A stretch of 64,000 nt of DNA from Paraconiothyrium sp. Pb-2020 (Eukaryota; Ascomycota; Dothideomycetes; Pleosporales; Didymosphaeriaceae). The stretch lies in assembly GCA_022419385.1 (NCBI GenBank), contig JAJUBI010000005.1:558001-622000 (forward strand), in the 5' to 3' direction. The notes under the pieces are model-generated. The model searched no databases and was not told where the DNA came from. It worked only from the letters and a program-made list of their open reading frames with translations. Shown one piece after another: positions 11,736 through 22,495 of the stretch. Position 1 is the first letter of the stretch. Each line of letters starts with the position of its first letter. Both the position numbers and the translations under genes were made by a program.

Positions 11736-11855
11736 GACGCAAGTATACAGCTACCTGTGCTTTGCAAGCAATGGGTGGGGACTGCCGTGCGGCGAAAGTC
11801 AGAATCGCAGTCGAAGTCCGGATGCCGTTGGACGAAGACTCACGGATACTGATGG

Positions 11856-11863
11856 TATAAAAA
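11856..11863 (+). promoter_or_regulatory. TATA box for the PPTase gene
   Basis: TATAAAAA sits 114 nt upstream of the PPTase ATG, in the 241-bp gap shared with pdx2, and is oriented toward the PPTase. Confidence 0.4.
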
Positions 11864-11976
11864 GTCGCGCCGCCGTTATCGATAGGAACGCTGAGTGACG
11901 CGCACCCCGCCGCCTTTGTTCAACACTCACAGCAGTACGCGCACCACGACTGCTGGCCGAGAGCCGCCTCAACGCC

Positions 11977-13048
11977 ATGACCCGACCTGAGCGGGAGTTG
12001 GACATCACATACTGGCTGCTCGACACGCGCTCATTATGGCCCGGTCAAAAGATCGCTGAAGCGGTTGGTACTTCATGACATGCTTCCCACCAACGCTGAC
12101 ATCCCCGCACAGGCCGCCGCCGAGCTCCAACTCATCAGTCCCGAAGAGCGCCAGGCCTGCACGCGGAAGTACCACATTGCAGACGCGCGCATGAGCCTGG
12201 CCTCGGCGCTCCTCAAGCGATTGTTTGTGTCCAAATCCCTCGGCATTCCCTGGAACCAAGTGCGCTATGGGCGAAAGCGCGACCCAACCCATGGGAAGCC
12301 CTGCGCACTGCTTCCCGACGGCTCGCAAGCGCCTATAGAGTTCAATGTATCGCATCAGAATGGCCTTGTCGCGCTGGTGGGGTGTAGCAGCCCCGAAGCA
12401 GAGCTCGGTGTCGACATCGTGTGCACCAACGAACGTTTGGAATACAACTACAAGCTCATCGACCGCGAAGGGCTCGACGGCTGGGTCGACATATACGAGG
12501 AGATTTTCAGTGATGAAGAGTGCTGGGACATCAAATACAACGTTGATCCATTCCCGCTGCTCGACGGAACCGAGGTTACAGCCGAGATGCTGGGACGATA
12601 CGACAGAGTGTGCAAGCGCAATCAACCCATCTTCGCAACGCTTCCATCGGGAGAGAAGCGCAGCTTCAGCAGTGACATCTTAATCGACGCGAAGCTCCGG
12701 AAGTTCTACGTATACTGGTGCTTCAAGGAAGCGTACATCAAGCTCGATGGCGAGGCGCTACTTGCAAAGTGGATCAAAGAGCTAGAATTTAAAAACGTGC
12801 GCGCGCCACGGCCAGGCGCGCCTGCAAGGTGCGCGACCTACGGGACTTGGGGCGAACGTGTGAGCGACAGCGAGGCATGGCTGAAGAGAAAGAGACTCAC
12901 AGATGTGCGATTGGAGATCCAGTCGTTCGAGGAAAACTTCATGATTGGCGTTGCAGCGAAGCCTGCGGACAGGCTACCGGAGTATCTTACGGACTTTAAG
13001 AGTTTGCATTTGGAGCATGATATCGTGGAGTTTGCGACGCCGTTTTAG
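11977..13048 (+). CDS. npgA: 4'-phosphopantetheinyl transferase, Sfp/NpgA type
   Basis: Two exons (11977..12063, 12113..13048) give 340 aa. The 49-nt intron has a weak GTTGGT donor and a CCGCACAG acceptor. Both are forced by the frame, which stops at TGA within the intron if unspliced. Motifs follow the Sfp-type order: FNVSHQNGLVALVG (P1), LGVDIV with the Mg-binding Asp, and FKEAYIKLDGEAL (P3). The enzyme moves the phosphopantetheine arm of CoA onto carrier proteins of PKS, NRPS and alpha-aminoadipate reductase, so it is needed for secondary metabolites, siderophores and lysine. One such gene usually serves all pathways, so its presence here does not imply a nearby cluster. The internal segment 130-220 is longer than in bacterial Sfp, as in other fungi. 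Confidence 0.9.
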
Positions 13049-13313
13049 AGTAGTCACGTTTTGGAGCGCTACGGAGGTGCCATCGACGATGAGAGGTGAG
13101 GATGTATTCCTGCTTATCACTGTACCAAAGCTTGACTTGTCATGATTCATGAGTATTAATAATAGAACATACATTTAGTTCCATCGTTTGTTCGTAGCGT
13201 ACGGTCACTACTAGGTGGTCGTAGGTTGGTCGCTTTAACGACACACCTCGCTATACCGCACACCCTCTTCACACGAACTTTCTCTTGTTCCGACCCCAGT
13301 CTTCTTCCCCTGC

Positions 13314-14006
13314 TTACACAGCGCCCCACCTCTCCGCAAACCGATCCCCAGCACTATCCCTATTCCTCTCATACTCACTACTATCCGCCAACTCCTCCGC
13401 GACCTCCTCTCCCCATACGCCCCCCACCCACGCGTATATCATATCAATACCCGCCGCGACCCCGCTGCTCGTCCAGATATTTCCATCAACAACCCACCGC
13501 GCCTTAGCCACCCAGTCCACCTTCTCATTCTGCTGCTTGACCCAGGGGAAAGCTTTTTTGTTGGAAGTAGCACGGCGATTGTCAAGGACGCCGGATTTGG
13601 CCAAGATAGCGGACCCGGTGCAGACGGTCAGGAGATACGTAAGTTTGGGATAGTATCCCTGGACGAACTTGACGATGGGCTCGACATTCTCCTCCGCTCT
13701 ACTCCCGAAGCCGCCGGGGATGATCAGCACTTCGATGTCGTTCGGGGCGTTGTCGAATGTGTGCGTTGGAACTATCGCTTGACCAAAGTCTGAGTTTGGA
13801 GGGGTGGATGGCGTGAGGGTGGTGAGGTAGGGTGTTTGGAGGGGGAGGGAGGTCGAGACGGGGTCGAGGGTGGAGGCGAGGATGGAGAGGCGGAGAGGGG
13901 TGCTGCGGGAGAGAATGTTCAGGACGTCGAGGGGGCCGGTGATGTCGAGGAGTTGGAAGCCGGGGAAGAGGATGATGGCGATGTGCTTTGGGGTTGGAGG
14001 GGCCAT
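13314..14006 (-). CDS. DJ-1/PfpI family protein
   Basis: A single exon of 230 aa. Features are an N-terminal IAIILFPGFQLLDITGPLDV (the DJ-1/PfpI start with the conserved Asp-Gly-Pro), VLIIPGGFG, and the nucleophile elbow TVCTGSAILAKSG. Members include glyoxalase III-like, chaperone-like and isonitrile hydratase-like proteins, so the reaction cannot be fixed. The frame is open to 14132, but the ATG at 14006 gives the usual family N-terminus and the extra part is Lys/Pro-rich and unlike the family. The gene is convergent with the PPTase gene. Confidence 0.85.
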   Translation of the reverse strand: MAPPTPKHIAIILFPGFQLLDITGPLDVLNILSRSTPLRLSILASTLDPVSTSLPLQTPYLTTLTPSTPPNSDFGQAIVPTHTFDNAPNDIEVLIIPGGFGSRAEENVEPIVKFVQGYYPKLTYLLTVCTGSAILAKSGVLDNRRATSNKKAFPWVKQQNEKVDWVAKARWVVDGNIWTSSGVAAGIDMIYAWVGGVWGEEVAEELADSSEYERNRDSAGDRFAERWGAV

Positions 14007-14634
14007 TGTTGTGCTTGGTGGTTTCTTAAGGGTTCGTTTGATGGTGGGAGTGGTTGCTCTGCTGGGTTGTTGGAGGACTTCTTCTATTCTTTTGTATTTC
14101 TTGGATGGTTCATGCTTCAATACCCTCACCATAATTCATGGACTATATTCTCACCACTCCAGCTGTCAAGCGAAAACGTGCTCGCCATAGCGTGCCAACG
14201 TGGGGTACTTCCTCACGTGCATCCTTTTGTACCTAGGTAGAATTAGGCAGTTACTCTGCGATTTCAATTGGTAGGCTTTTTAGTGGCTGCGGATCGGAGA
14301 GATTCTGACATCCGTATCCGGAAACTGACCCTGCAGGGCGTAGACATGCACACGAAGTTGATGCGGAGAATCACAATTCCACGGCCGGGAATATTTATGC
14401 GAGGGACAATGTTGCAAGTCTAGTATGACGTGCAACCGGTACGCTAGATCGAATTGAGAAAAAGGTGTGAGCATTGTGCTGGACTTGGTGTGCAGTCATA
14501 AGTCAACGGAAATGGCGGGAATAGCGGAATTCTATGTTTGGATTGGGATGTAGTAGATGATCATCGTTGCGAGTAGTTGTCTCGATAGAGTAGCCGTCAA
14601 ATCATTTCTAAACACTGGACACAGTAAGACCGGC
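14007..14634. other. Gene-free stretch
   Basis: The upstream region of the DJ-1 gene and the 3' flank of the next gene on the same strand. No recognisable content. Confidence 0.5.
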
Positions 14635-16144
14635 TTACACCAAACCGTTCATATGTATACCTCCTTGATCTTGTTGCTCCACAGTCGGCCACAACCGAGC
14701 TTTCGCAAGTCTTTCAGGCGTAATGAGGTAACTCTTAGGTATATCGCCCCTCTCGACCATCTGGGCCTGCACCTCTGTGATATCAGTCCCAGCAGCTTCC
14801 TCAAGCACCATGTCCACGACCGCCTTCCCACACAACGTCCCGTTGGGCATACCATGCCCCGTATACCCAGCAGAAAGCCACAAGCCCTCCTTTCCGGGCA
14901 CTTTGCCCACCCATGGATGATCATCTCTAGAATATCCCATGATTCCCGTCCATTCAGCCGCAGCCTTCAACTCTTTGACTCCGTCCGTCTGACCTGGTAG
15001 TGCCATCACCTTCAACAGCGCCCCGCGCAGATATGCTGCCGCATCCGGGTCGATAACAGTGTCGTCTGACACACCGACCGCAGGTAGCTTCCCCGCTCCG
15101 CGGCCGCCGCCGAACATCAAATGCCCAGCAGGATTCGGCACACCGCTATACGGGCGCTGTATCAGGTAATCGTCGTTGTTCGCTGGCTGGCCGAGAGCGC
15201 CAATCATGCCGTAGGAGTGAGGTAGAATGGATGACTTTTCCGGCGGGAAAAGGGCGCTCATCTCGCCGCGGACGGGGACGATGAGGTCGGCAAAGCTGGG
15301 TAACAGGGCGGAGGTGTAGCCATTTGTTGCGAGAATTACTGTGGGAGCGGAGATGTTGCCGCGTGGCGTGTGGAGTATGTGAGAGGACCCTTGGGAACTG
15401 ATTTCTGTGACTGGAGTTGTGGTTTGGAGATTCAGGCGGCCCTCCTTGACCAGCTTTTCTAATATGAAGGTAACGAGCTTGTAGGGCCACAAGCTCCCGG
15501 CTCCTGCTGTTAAAGAAGCACCGATGCAGTCGGGATTGACGCAGTTTTTCTTCAGCTCCTCCTTATCTTTGATTATCCTGACTTGCTTGGCGATCTCTGG
15601 GGCAGTTGACTCGAGACGTGTGATTTCTTTCTCTGCTTCTGCCAACAGTTCCTCAGTCCAGAATTGGCGGCAGCCGGACACAGTTCGCCATTCGCAGGGC
15701 ACGTTGTGTTCCTCAATATAGGAGCGAACGGTATGGACGTTTTTGAGCTCGAAGAAGGCGACTTCGTCGCCACGGTCCCATAGCAAGGGCTGGCAATGGC
15801 CACCGTTCTAGCGCGGGTGTTAGTGTAGACTTTCATTATACACAACATTGGGCCATTCTTTGTAAATGATGCTACAGGCGGGATGATTGACGTACCCTGC
15901 CAGTGGCGCCCCAGCATGCCTCTCGTGCTTCTAACATAACGATCTTCTTGCCATTTGCCCTTTCATCCTCAGAGAGGAATCTTGCCGCAGATGTGCCTGT
16001 AATGCCACTTCCAATGATGACTATATCAGCCTCGGCTGGTAGCTCCTCCGTAGTGTGATGACCGATGAGGAATTCATTGGGCTCGCTATGCCAGAAAGAA
16101 TTGGTAGACGTGGGCGTTGGAAGCGTAGCGCGTACGTGTCGCAT
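14635..16144 (-). CDS. FAD-dependent amino-acid oxidase family (DAO) oxidoreductase
   Basis: Two exons (15896..16144, 14635..15807) with a GTACGT donor and GCTAG acceptor give 473 aa. A Rossmann FAD motif lies at residues 41-60 (IVIIGSGITGTSAARFLSE), then LEAREACWGATGR joined across the intron to NGGH. This Gly-Arg-Asn-Gly-Gly series is typical of the DAO/GlcD-like group. Later motifs are VILATNGYTSALLP and the C-terminal FAD contact AGYTGHGMPNG. Fungal relatives are annotated FAD-dependent oxidoreductases of unknown amine or amino-acid substrate. No transmembrane segment or peroxisomal tripeptide is present. A TATA box lies 71 nt upstream. Confidence 0.87.
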
Positions 16145-16961
16145 TGTGAAATCGATGTGGTGGGGTGGTTGCTGGCGCGTTTGGTATAACGACAGACGAG
16201 GGCTTCTTATCGCACTTTATACACGCTGTGGAGGATCGAAGAAATGACGCGATGATGGTGTTTCTGAACCTGCAGGCCTGAAATGCGTACGTGTATCATA
16301 CAATTGTGGTGGCAGCGGTGTGCGATCGAGTACTGTGATAGACATCTCGGAGTAAAGGCGGAGATAGGAGCTCTACCGTACCGGTACTAGAGCTTCCTCA
16401 GCTGTTTCATTCCGAGCCTCGGCGTTGCCTATCCGAGAATGGGTAGACATACAGAATGCCCAAAGGATACTGGTTCAGCCTTTCGGAGCTCGCAAACTAT
16501 TGATGCAGTTGCCATATCTGTGTGAGTGATACCGAAAAGCCATAACGGCTCACTGGTAGTAACAACTCCGACTACAGTGCGACGAATGCTAACGAAGATT
16601 GCATACTACGACGAGTGGGGCAGACGAATCTCCTTTTACCCACTACTGCAAAGACGCATATCATGCACGGTGGCCAAATAGAAGTCGTGTCGTGTCGCGT
16701 CGCCTAAATCAAGCCGGCGCGGAAAGTTACGCGCGATTCGTGTATACCTACATAGTTCAGGCTCGCCGGTCGATCTGCAACGAGACGCACAACTATCAAG
16801 AAGTTTATCAAGCTTGGAAGACAACAGACATCCTGCTAAAATACCAAGTCTAAAAGTTATTAACCGCGAACACGGGTAGTTGCACTCTTAGATCATCACA
16901 ACGATATGGAACACATCGCTAGGTATCTACTTCATAATTTGATCATCAGATACAGTCTTTG
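16145..16961. other. Gene-free stretch with a promoter
   Basis: The upstream region of the DAO-type gene and the 3' flank of the SDR gene. Apart from the TATA box at 16215-16221 nothing was recognised. Confidence 0.5.
16215..16221 (-). promoter_or_regulatory. TATA box of the DAO-type gene
   Basis: TATAAAG on the minus strand, 71 nt before the ATG at 16144. The neighbouring SDR gene has the same element at the same distance. Confidence 0.45.
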
Positions 16962-17690
16962 TCACCATGGCATCTCTTTACCCGAAAACTCCATGAATCT
17001 TGCCCTTCCATTCTCTTGGTCACCCTCTTTATCCTCATCCAACCGCCTTACTACCGCAATGATACCAGCTGCACTCTCGTGGATCTCAACACTTGCCCTA
17101 TCCCCACCAAGTCTCGTCTTCACATGCCCCGGATCTAAACACGCCACACGACATTTCCCCTTCAACTCTTGCGCCTGATGCACAGTAAGCATATTCAGAG
17201 CAGCTTTCGAGATGCTATAAGCAGTGGCAGCTGCAGGTATGACGCCAGTGGCGAGCAACTGCAACGAAGCCATTCCACTGGTGATATTCACGATGACCCC
17301 GTCGGGCGCGAGAAATGGGAGCACCACTTCGACCATTTTCGATGGTCCGAGTACGTTCGTTGTGATATTTTCTGAGAGTGTTTCGGCAGTCATGGAAGTA
17401 GCTTTAGCTTCCGGATACGCTACTACTGCAGCGTTGTTGAGGAGATGCGTGATCTTTTCGCCAGAGGAGAGGATGTAGCCTAGGGTTGTGCTGAATGCGG
17501 AAATTGAGCTGAGAGATGAGATATCGCAGATTGCAATCCGGACATTCTCGCGTTCGTCGCTTAGACGCTGTAGTTCAGGTGATATGGTGCGGACTGTAGC
17601 AATGACCAGGGTAGATCCTTCCGAGGAGAGTTGGCTGACAAGTTCGAGACCGATACCGCGGGCGGCACCTGTAATTAGGAAAACCGGCAT
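16962..17690 (-). CDS. Short-chain dehydrogenase/reductase (SDR)
   Basis: A single exon of 242 aa, the usual length of a classical SDR. The cofactor motif TGAARGIG is at residues 7-14, NNAA near 85-88, the active-site Ser in ITSGMAS (about 138), and Tyr158-x3-Lys162 in AYSISKAA. The lack of an acidic residue right after the second strand (ATVRT) suggests NADP preference, which is inference. The substrate is unknown; sequences of this kind resemble the sniffer/carbonyl-reductase-like group. Same strand as the DAO-type gene but 817 bp away, so they are not obviously co-regulated. Confidence 0.88.
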   Translation of the reverse strand: MPVFLITGAARGIGLELVSQLSSEGSTLVIATVRTISPELQRLSDERENVRIAICDISSLSSISAFSTTLGYILSSGEKITHLLNNAAVVAYPEAKATSMTAETLSENITTNVLGPSKMVEVVLPFLAPDGVIVNITSGMASLQLLATGVIPAAATAYSISKAALNMLTVHQAQELKGKCRVACLDPGHVKTRLGGDRASVEIHESAAGIIAVVRRLDEDKEGDQENGRARFMEFSGKEMPW

Positions 17691-19374
17691 CTTGTGGGAT
17701 TGTAACGGGTAAGTTGTTATGCCCTCAAGCCGAAATTTGTCTTCAGAGCCATGCTGTATCCTTTATACTGGGTAGTTCATGACATGGCCTCCTGGGTTCG
17801 TAATGTGTCGGTAAAATCTTGCCCCAACAGTACCAACCCGGGCTGGGTATAAGCGGATAGCTGTGGAAAGGACGGCTAGACATGCGCATTCTGCTCTTAC
17901 ACCTGACGTTTTTCTTTTTCGACTGCTATAGATGGGAAGGAGCATTTGTAATCGTTCAGTCCTGCAGCTTTTGTACCGTTCCGACGAAAGCTTACTTCTT
18001 CGGCACGCGGCCCTGAGCTCCGAATCTATAACACAGTAGGCAACACGAAAGCAGAATTGGCAAGACTTTCGAAATGGGTTTGTTGAGCATATTTTGGTAT
18101 AACTTTGCCTGTTAAATTTGCGAAGTTGTTCCATTTGTGAAAAACCTGAAAGTAAGGCACTGCAACTGTGCGAATTGCTGACTCGATCCGCTTGACTCGG
18201 TTGCTGCTTTCTATGTCGCTATACTGGCTCAACAGTGTTCGGACGTGTATTCATTCTTCTCTTTAGTAAGCATTAACAATGTGTGTACACTTCAAATCGT
18301 TTCTAAGATACTATCCGTTGCCGACACCACGTGACTTCTTCTGATCGTGCTGTATGCACAACTACGACTACCGTGGATCCTGGAGCAGAATGTAGCGTTA
18401 AATGATGGTTCGAAAAGATCTCTCTTTGGGGGTGGGAGAAATCCCACATCGGCAAGGAAATGCACCACAACGGGCTTCCAAAGGTTCCAAGCACCCGCGT
18501 AGTTGAAATTGAAGCTTTCTCTTACCCCAGATTGCATTCTGCAATCAACATGCAGAGTGTGTTTCTGTTTGGTGTATGTCACAGAATAAGCTAGGTTTGT
18601 AGGCAGCCTCAAACCATGCCGTCAGCTCAATGTTCACATGCAGTAAGGGCCATTGGTACACCTTCCCTCATTGCCATTTTGGTTCATCTAGCGTACCAAT
18701 TGTGATACGCTGACATTTCACATTCCATGGTAGCCCCATGCCCATGACGATCGTACCTAGATTGCTTGAGACTTTCCATAATGCGCAGTCACACTCCACG
18801 CCTCTACGTGGGAATAATGCAAGTGTATCTGTTTCAGTCTGTCAACATAAACGAGCCGGCGCCGTCCAAAGTCTTTCTTGAATCAGCGCCTGGCTCCGGC
18901 AATAACATGGTGCCAGGTGATGGACCCTCTCCGCGCCGGTGCACGTTTAAACTTTAGTGCACACTTAGCGACAGCGAAATTGCCCGATGCAACTCTCGCG
19001 TGCCAGCGCGCAAGCAAGGGCTCTCTGCATTCAATGACATACGTGAAACATCAAACACTCCACAAATCAACCTTTCCAACGGACCTGCCACACGAGCATC
19101 TTTGAACTGTGTCCATGCTGTCGAAAGTTCATGGCTGCGCTAAGTTGTAGCGGCCAAACTTTGACACGTTCTAATGGGGAAAGGGGCGTGAATTACCCCG
19201 AGTCTATGCCTTGCGCACATCAACGGTTGTTCTTCGCCATCACTTCGCTAATCTAGTGATGTGCAGATCAGCTGGGAGAGGACGTTTGATGGTCAAGGGG
19301 ATGGCTCATAACCAGAGCTGGCTGCCGCTTTCCCTGCGCATCTGTGGATTATTCCCCGACGAACCGCATCCTTC
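17691..19374. other. Gene-free stretch
   Basis: A 1.7-kb gap between two divergent genes. It holds the SDR promoter (TATA at 17761) and the long upstream region of the CFEM receptor. Open frames are short and overlapping. No repeat or RNA gene recognised. Confidence 0.45.
17761..17767 (-). promoter_or_regulatory. TATA box of the SDR gene
   Basis: TATAAAG on the minus strand, 71 nt upstream of the SDR ATG at 17690. Confidence 0.45.
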
Positions 19375-20846
19375 ATGATTTTCCTTCTCCGGATGGTGCT
19401 TTCCATGTGGATGTTGGGGTTTGCGTGGGCCTCGGCGGCTCAATCTACACTTCCTGAATGCGCTGTACGTCTTATGCACTGCACAATACTGTGACGCTTC
19501 TAACTTCGTTAGCAACCATGCTTTCTCATGGCATTCGGCACCAACACTTGCAGCCCGACTGACCTCACCTGCATCTGTACGAATGAGGTTTTCCAAACCA
19601 ACGTTACGCTTTGCGTAATCGAGAGCTGCACGATTCCGGATCAGCTAGGTATGCTGAAATATGAGTTGGTTGTGAAGCATGACGTATTGACCAACCCTAG
19701 CGACCAAAAACAGCAGCCTGACTAGCTGTGGAGCTCCAGTGCAGAACCGAGGCCCTCAATACACCGTCTTGTCAAACGTGTTATTCTCGACCGCCGCTGG
19801 CTTCGTCGTAGTACGTTTTGCATTCAAGATCTTAGTCACTCAGGTCGATATTAGCTGGGATGACTGGGCTGTACTGGCTACCACGATCATATCCGTGCCC
19901 AGTGCCGTTGTCACCGTGTACGGGACCATTAAGCATGGTCTGGGACAACATATCTGGACACTGCGACCAAAAGAGATTACCACCATGCTGAAGTACTTCT
20001 ACGTCATGGCGGCACTCTACTTCACGCAGACTGCGCTCTTGAAGCTCTGCTTGGTGTTCTTCTACATCCGTGTCTTTCCCAGTGCAGGCGTCCAGCGCTT
20101 GCTTTGGGGTACCGTCATCTTCGTGGTAGTGTGGGGGATTACCTTTGTTCTTGCTGCACTCCTCCAATGCCGGCCCGCCCACTACTTCTGGGAGCAATGG
20201 GATGGGCTCCACGAAGGACATTGCGTGGACATCAACGTCATGACGCTGACTCATGCTGCCATTAGCATTGCGTTGGACATTTGGATCCTCGGAATCCCCA
20301 TGTGGCAGTTGAGACGCTTGAAGTTGCATTGGAAGAAAAAGGTGGGCGTCGGGCTGATGTTCTGTGTTGGTACTTTCGTCACTGTTGTCAGCATCTTGCG
20401 GCTACGCGCCTTGGTGGACTTTGCAGCTTCTTCGGACGCGAGCTGGGAGTTCTACGATGTGTCAGTATGGAGCACAATTGAAATATGTGTGGGCATCATG
20501 TGGCAAGTTAATAGCTATGGTTTACGCTCAATGAATATGCTAACGTACGTGTAGTGCCTGCCTACCGACGGTACGCCAGCTCCTTACTAAGCTGTTTCCC
20601 ATCCTCCAAGGCTCCTCAGCTCGCAGTCGAAAGAATTACTACAACTGCGACGAAAGCAAGGAGCTCCAGAAGATAGGTCGAAGCAACATAGCCCATGACG
20701 TTCGAATCGGGACATCGGGTTCGTCGGTTGAGCACGATTCGACAGAATATAAAGAAGAGAATGGGATTGTGGTGGAAAAGTCGTATACGATCAGACGCAG
20801 CCATAGTGATGTGGACGAAGTGAACGGGGTGTCATACGAGGGCTAG
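19375..20846 (+). CDS. CFEM-domain Pth11-like seven-TM receptor
   Basis: Four exons (19375..19464, 19513..19648, 19701..20502, 20555..20846) join to 439 aa. Residues 1-22 are a signal peptide. A CFEM-type domain follows, whose eight cysteines are completed only by correct splicing (PEC, QPC, NTC, LTC, IC, TLC, ESC, TSCG). The middle 270 residues hold seven hydrophobic segments with family runs WDDWAVLAT, TQTALLKLCLVFFYIRVFP and ALLQCRPAHYFWEQW. A charged cytosolic tail follows. Intron 3 (20503-20554) is GC-AG: GCAAGT donor, GCTAAC branch, GTGTAG acceptor. It is the only join restoring VGIMCACLPTVRQLL. Pth11-type receptors sense surface or host cues in filamentous fungi; the ligand here is unknown. 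Confidence 0.88.
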
Positions 20847-21011
20847 AGAAACTAAGGGAGGTCATGACGCACGATGTAATGTAATGAAGCTCGTTGAACG
20901 TGCTTATAGATCGATACGACGCAACGCAAGAGTAAAGTAAACAAGTTGGGCGCCTTGTTAACGAGTAACGTGATATCATGTGCTCAAGGTTGACTATACG
21001 AATCATATTGT

Positions 21012-22010
21012 TTACAGTTTCGCCTCGGATACTACAAGCCCGTTGGTCTTGCTGAGTGTGTCCACTGCTTCTCTTTCTAATCTCTTCGCCAGTTCTTCAC
21101 AAGTAGGTATATCGTGGATCAAACCGGCACACATCCCCAGACTCCAAACTCCAGCATCCACATCGCCGGTCTCGTATACACCTACTCCTCTCTTGCCACT
21201 CATGAGATGAGCAACGTCTTTGAATTCGACGTCCTGCTTCGTGTTCTCGATCTGGTGCACTTCGAGCGAGACCTTGTTCTTATGCAACCGGCTCGTATTT
21301 CTAAACTTCCTGAGGCAAAGCACGGTGTCATGCTCCGTGGCCTTAACGATAGTCTCCTTGACATTTTGGTGGATGGGTGATTCGACTGTGCACATCCATC
21401 TCGTTCCCATATTTATACCTGCAGCTCCGAGAGCCAACGCTGCAGCAACTTGTCTTCCGTTTGCGAACCCTCCACTGGCAAGATATGGGATCTTCAATTG
21501 TTCCGCACAAAGGCTGAGCAGCATTAAGGAAGTCGTATCGTATTCTCCGCCGTGCCCGGCGCATTCAATACCATCGATGGATACGGCGTCTACACCCAAT
21601 TTCTCTGCCCGCAAAGCATGCTTCAGCGCTACGCATTTGTGTATTACGACGACACCGTTCTCTTTTAGATACTTCAGGATAGGCGAAGGATCACCCGCCG
21701 TTTCAACGACCTTGATACCCTCCTCAACAGCAACCTGCGCATACGCCATGTAATCTGGTCTGACGATTGACGGCAATAACGTAATATTGACGCCGAACTG
21801 TACGGCGGAGGGTTTGAGCATTGATTTACATTTACGAATCTCTGCGCGCAGTGCTTCCGGAGTCGGTTGTGTGAGGGCAGTGAGGAAACCTAGGCAGCCG
21901 GAGTTCGCGACGGCAGAAATGAGTTCAGCTCGACCAACCCACATCATGCCTCCCTGGACGAGCGGTATCCGAACCCCAAGGGTTTGCGTGAGCCAGGTCT
22001 TGATGGGCAT
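21012..22010 (-). CDS. Nitronate monooxygenase (2-nitropropane dioxygenase family)
   Basis: A single exon of 332 aa, an FMN-dependent TIM barrel. Motifs are IPLVQGGMMWVG at the N-terminus, FGVNITLL, GIECAGHGGE carrying the catalytic His, ASGGFANGRQVAAALALGA and AGINMGTRW for FMN phosphate binding. The family oxidises nitronates such as propionate-3-nitronate to carbonyl compounds and nitrite. The frame is open up to 22232 but without an ATG before 22010, which also gives the standard N-terminus (MPIKTWLTQTLGVRIPLVQG). The C-terminal residues do not form a peroxisomal tripeptide. Confidence 0.9.
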   Translation of the reverse strand: MPIKTWLTQTLGVRIPLVQGGMMWVGRAELISAVANSGCLGFLTALTQPTPEALRAEIRKCKSMLKPSAVQFGVNITLLPSIVRPDYMAYAQVAVEEGIKVVETAGDPSPILKYLKENGVVVIHKCVALKHALRAEKLGVDAVSIDGIECAGHGGEYDTTSLMLLSLCAEQLKIPYLASGGFANGRQVAAALALGAAGINMGTRWMCTVESPIHQNVKETIVKATEHDTVLCLRKFRNTSRLHKNKVSLEVHQIENTKQDVEFKDVAHLMSGKRGVGVYETGDVDAGVWSLGMCAGLIHDIPTCEELAKRLEREAVDTLSKTNGLVVSEAKL

Positions 22011-22495
22011 GTTGATGTTCCGTTCTTTGATGGGTAGCCGCGGCTGTAGGGGTGCGCTCGTCGAATCAAAGGCTGCGTATGAGTGCAGATCTAGACAGAA
22101 AGTTATCGCGTTGTTTTGAGTCCAGGTTAGAGGAAGATCGAGAGTTACAAGAGCTATGCGAGAGGCCAGGTGATGTCGTCCTGTGAGTGAGCTGGAGCGA
22201 GTCAGCGGGCCGAGAGACGAGTCAGCGTTCACATGCCGAGGTTCTCGGCAAACACGTGATCAGACACCGTCCACGGGTGAACAAATGCTTGGACTTTCAC
22301 GAACGTTGGGCTTGTTCTGAAGGTCAATCGCGTTCCTAGTACCTGAAGCTCTGTGAAAGAGACCGGATACTTTGCCGATGTAGCTACACGATCGTTCTCC
22401 CGCATCTACCAATGGAATCGCAGTACAGGTGGGCTTCTTTTGGTTTCATTGGCTTGCTATGCTCCCATCACTTTAGCCGCTTTATAGTTTTACCA
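22011..22495. other. Gene-free stretch
   Basis: The upstream region of the nitronate monooxygenase gene and the 3' flank of the GFA pseudogene. The first 222 nt are open in the NMO frame but have no ATG. Confidence 0.45.

Noticed and set aside
22011..22232. N-terminal extension of the nitronate monooxygenase frame
   Set aside because: No ATG is present in frame before 22010, and the family start lies at 22010.
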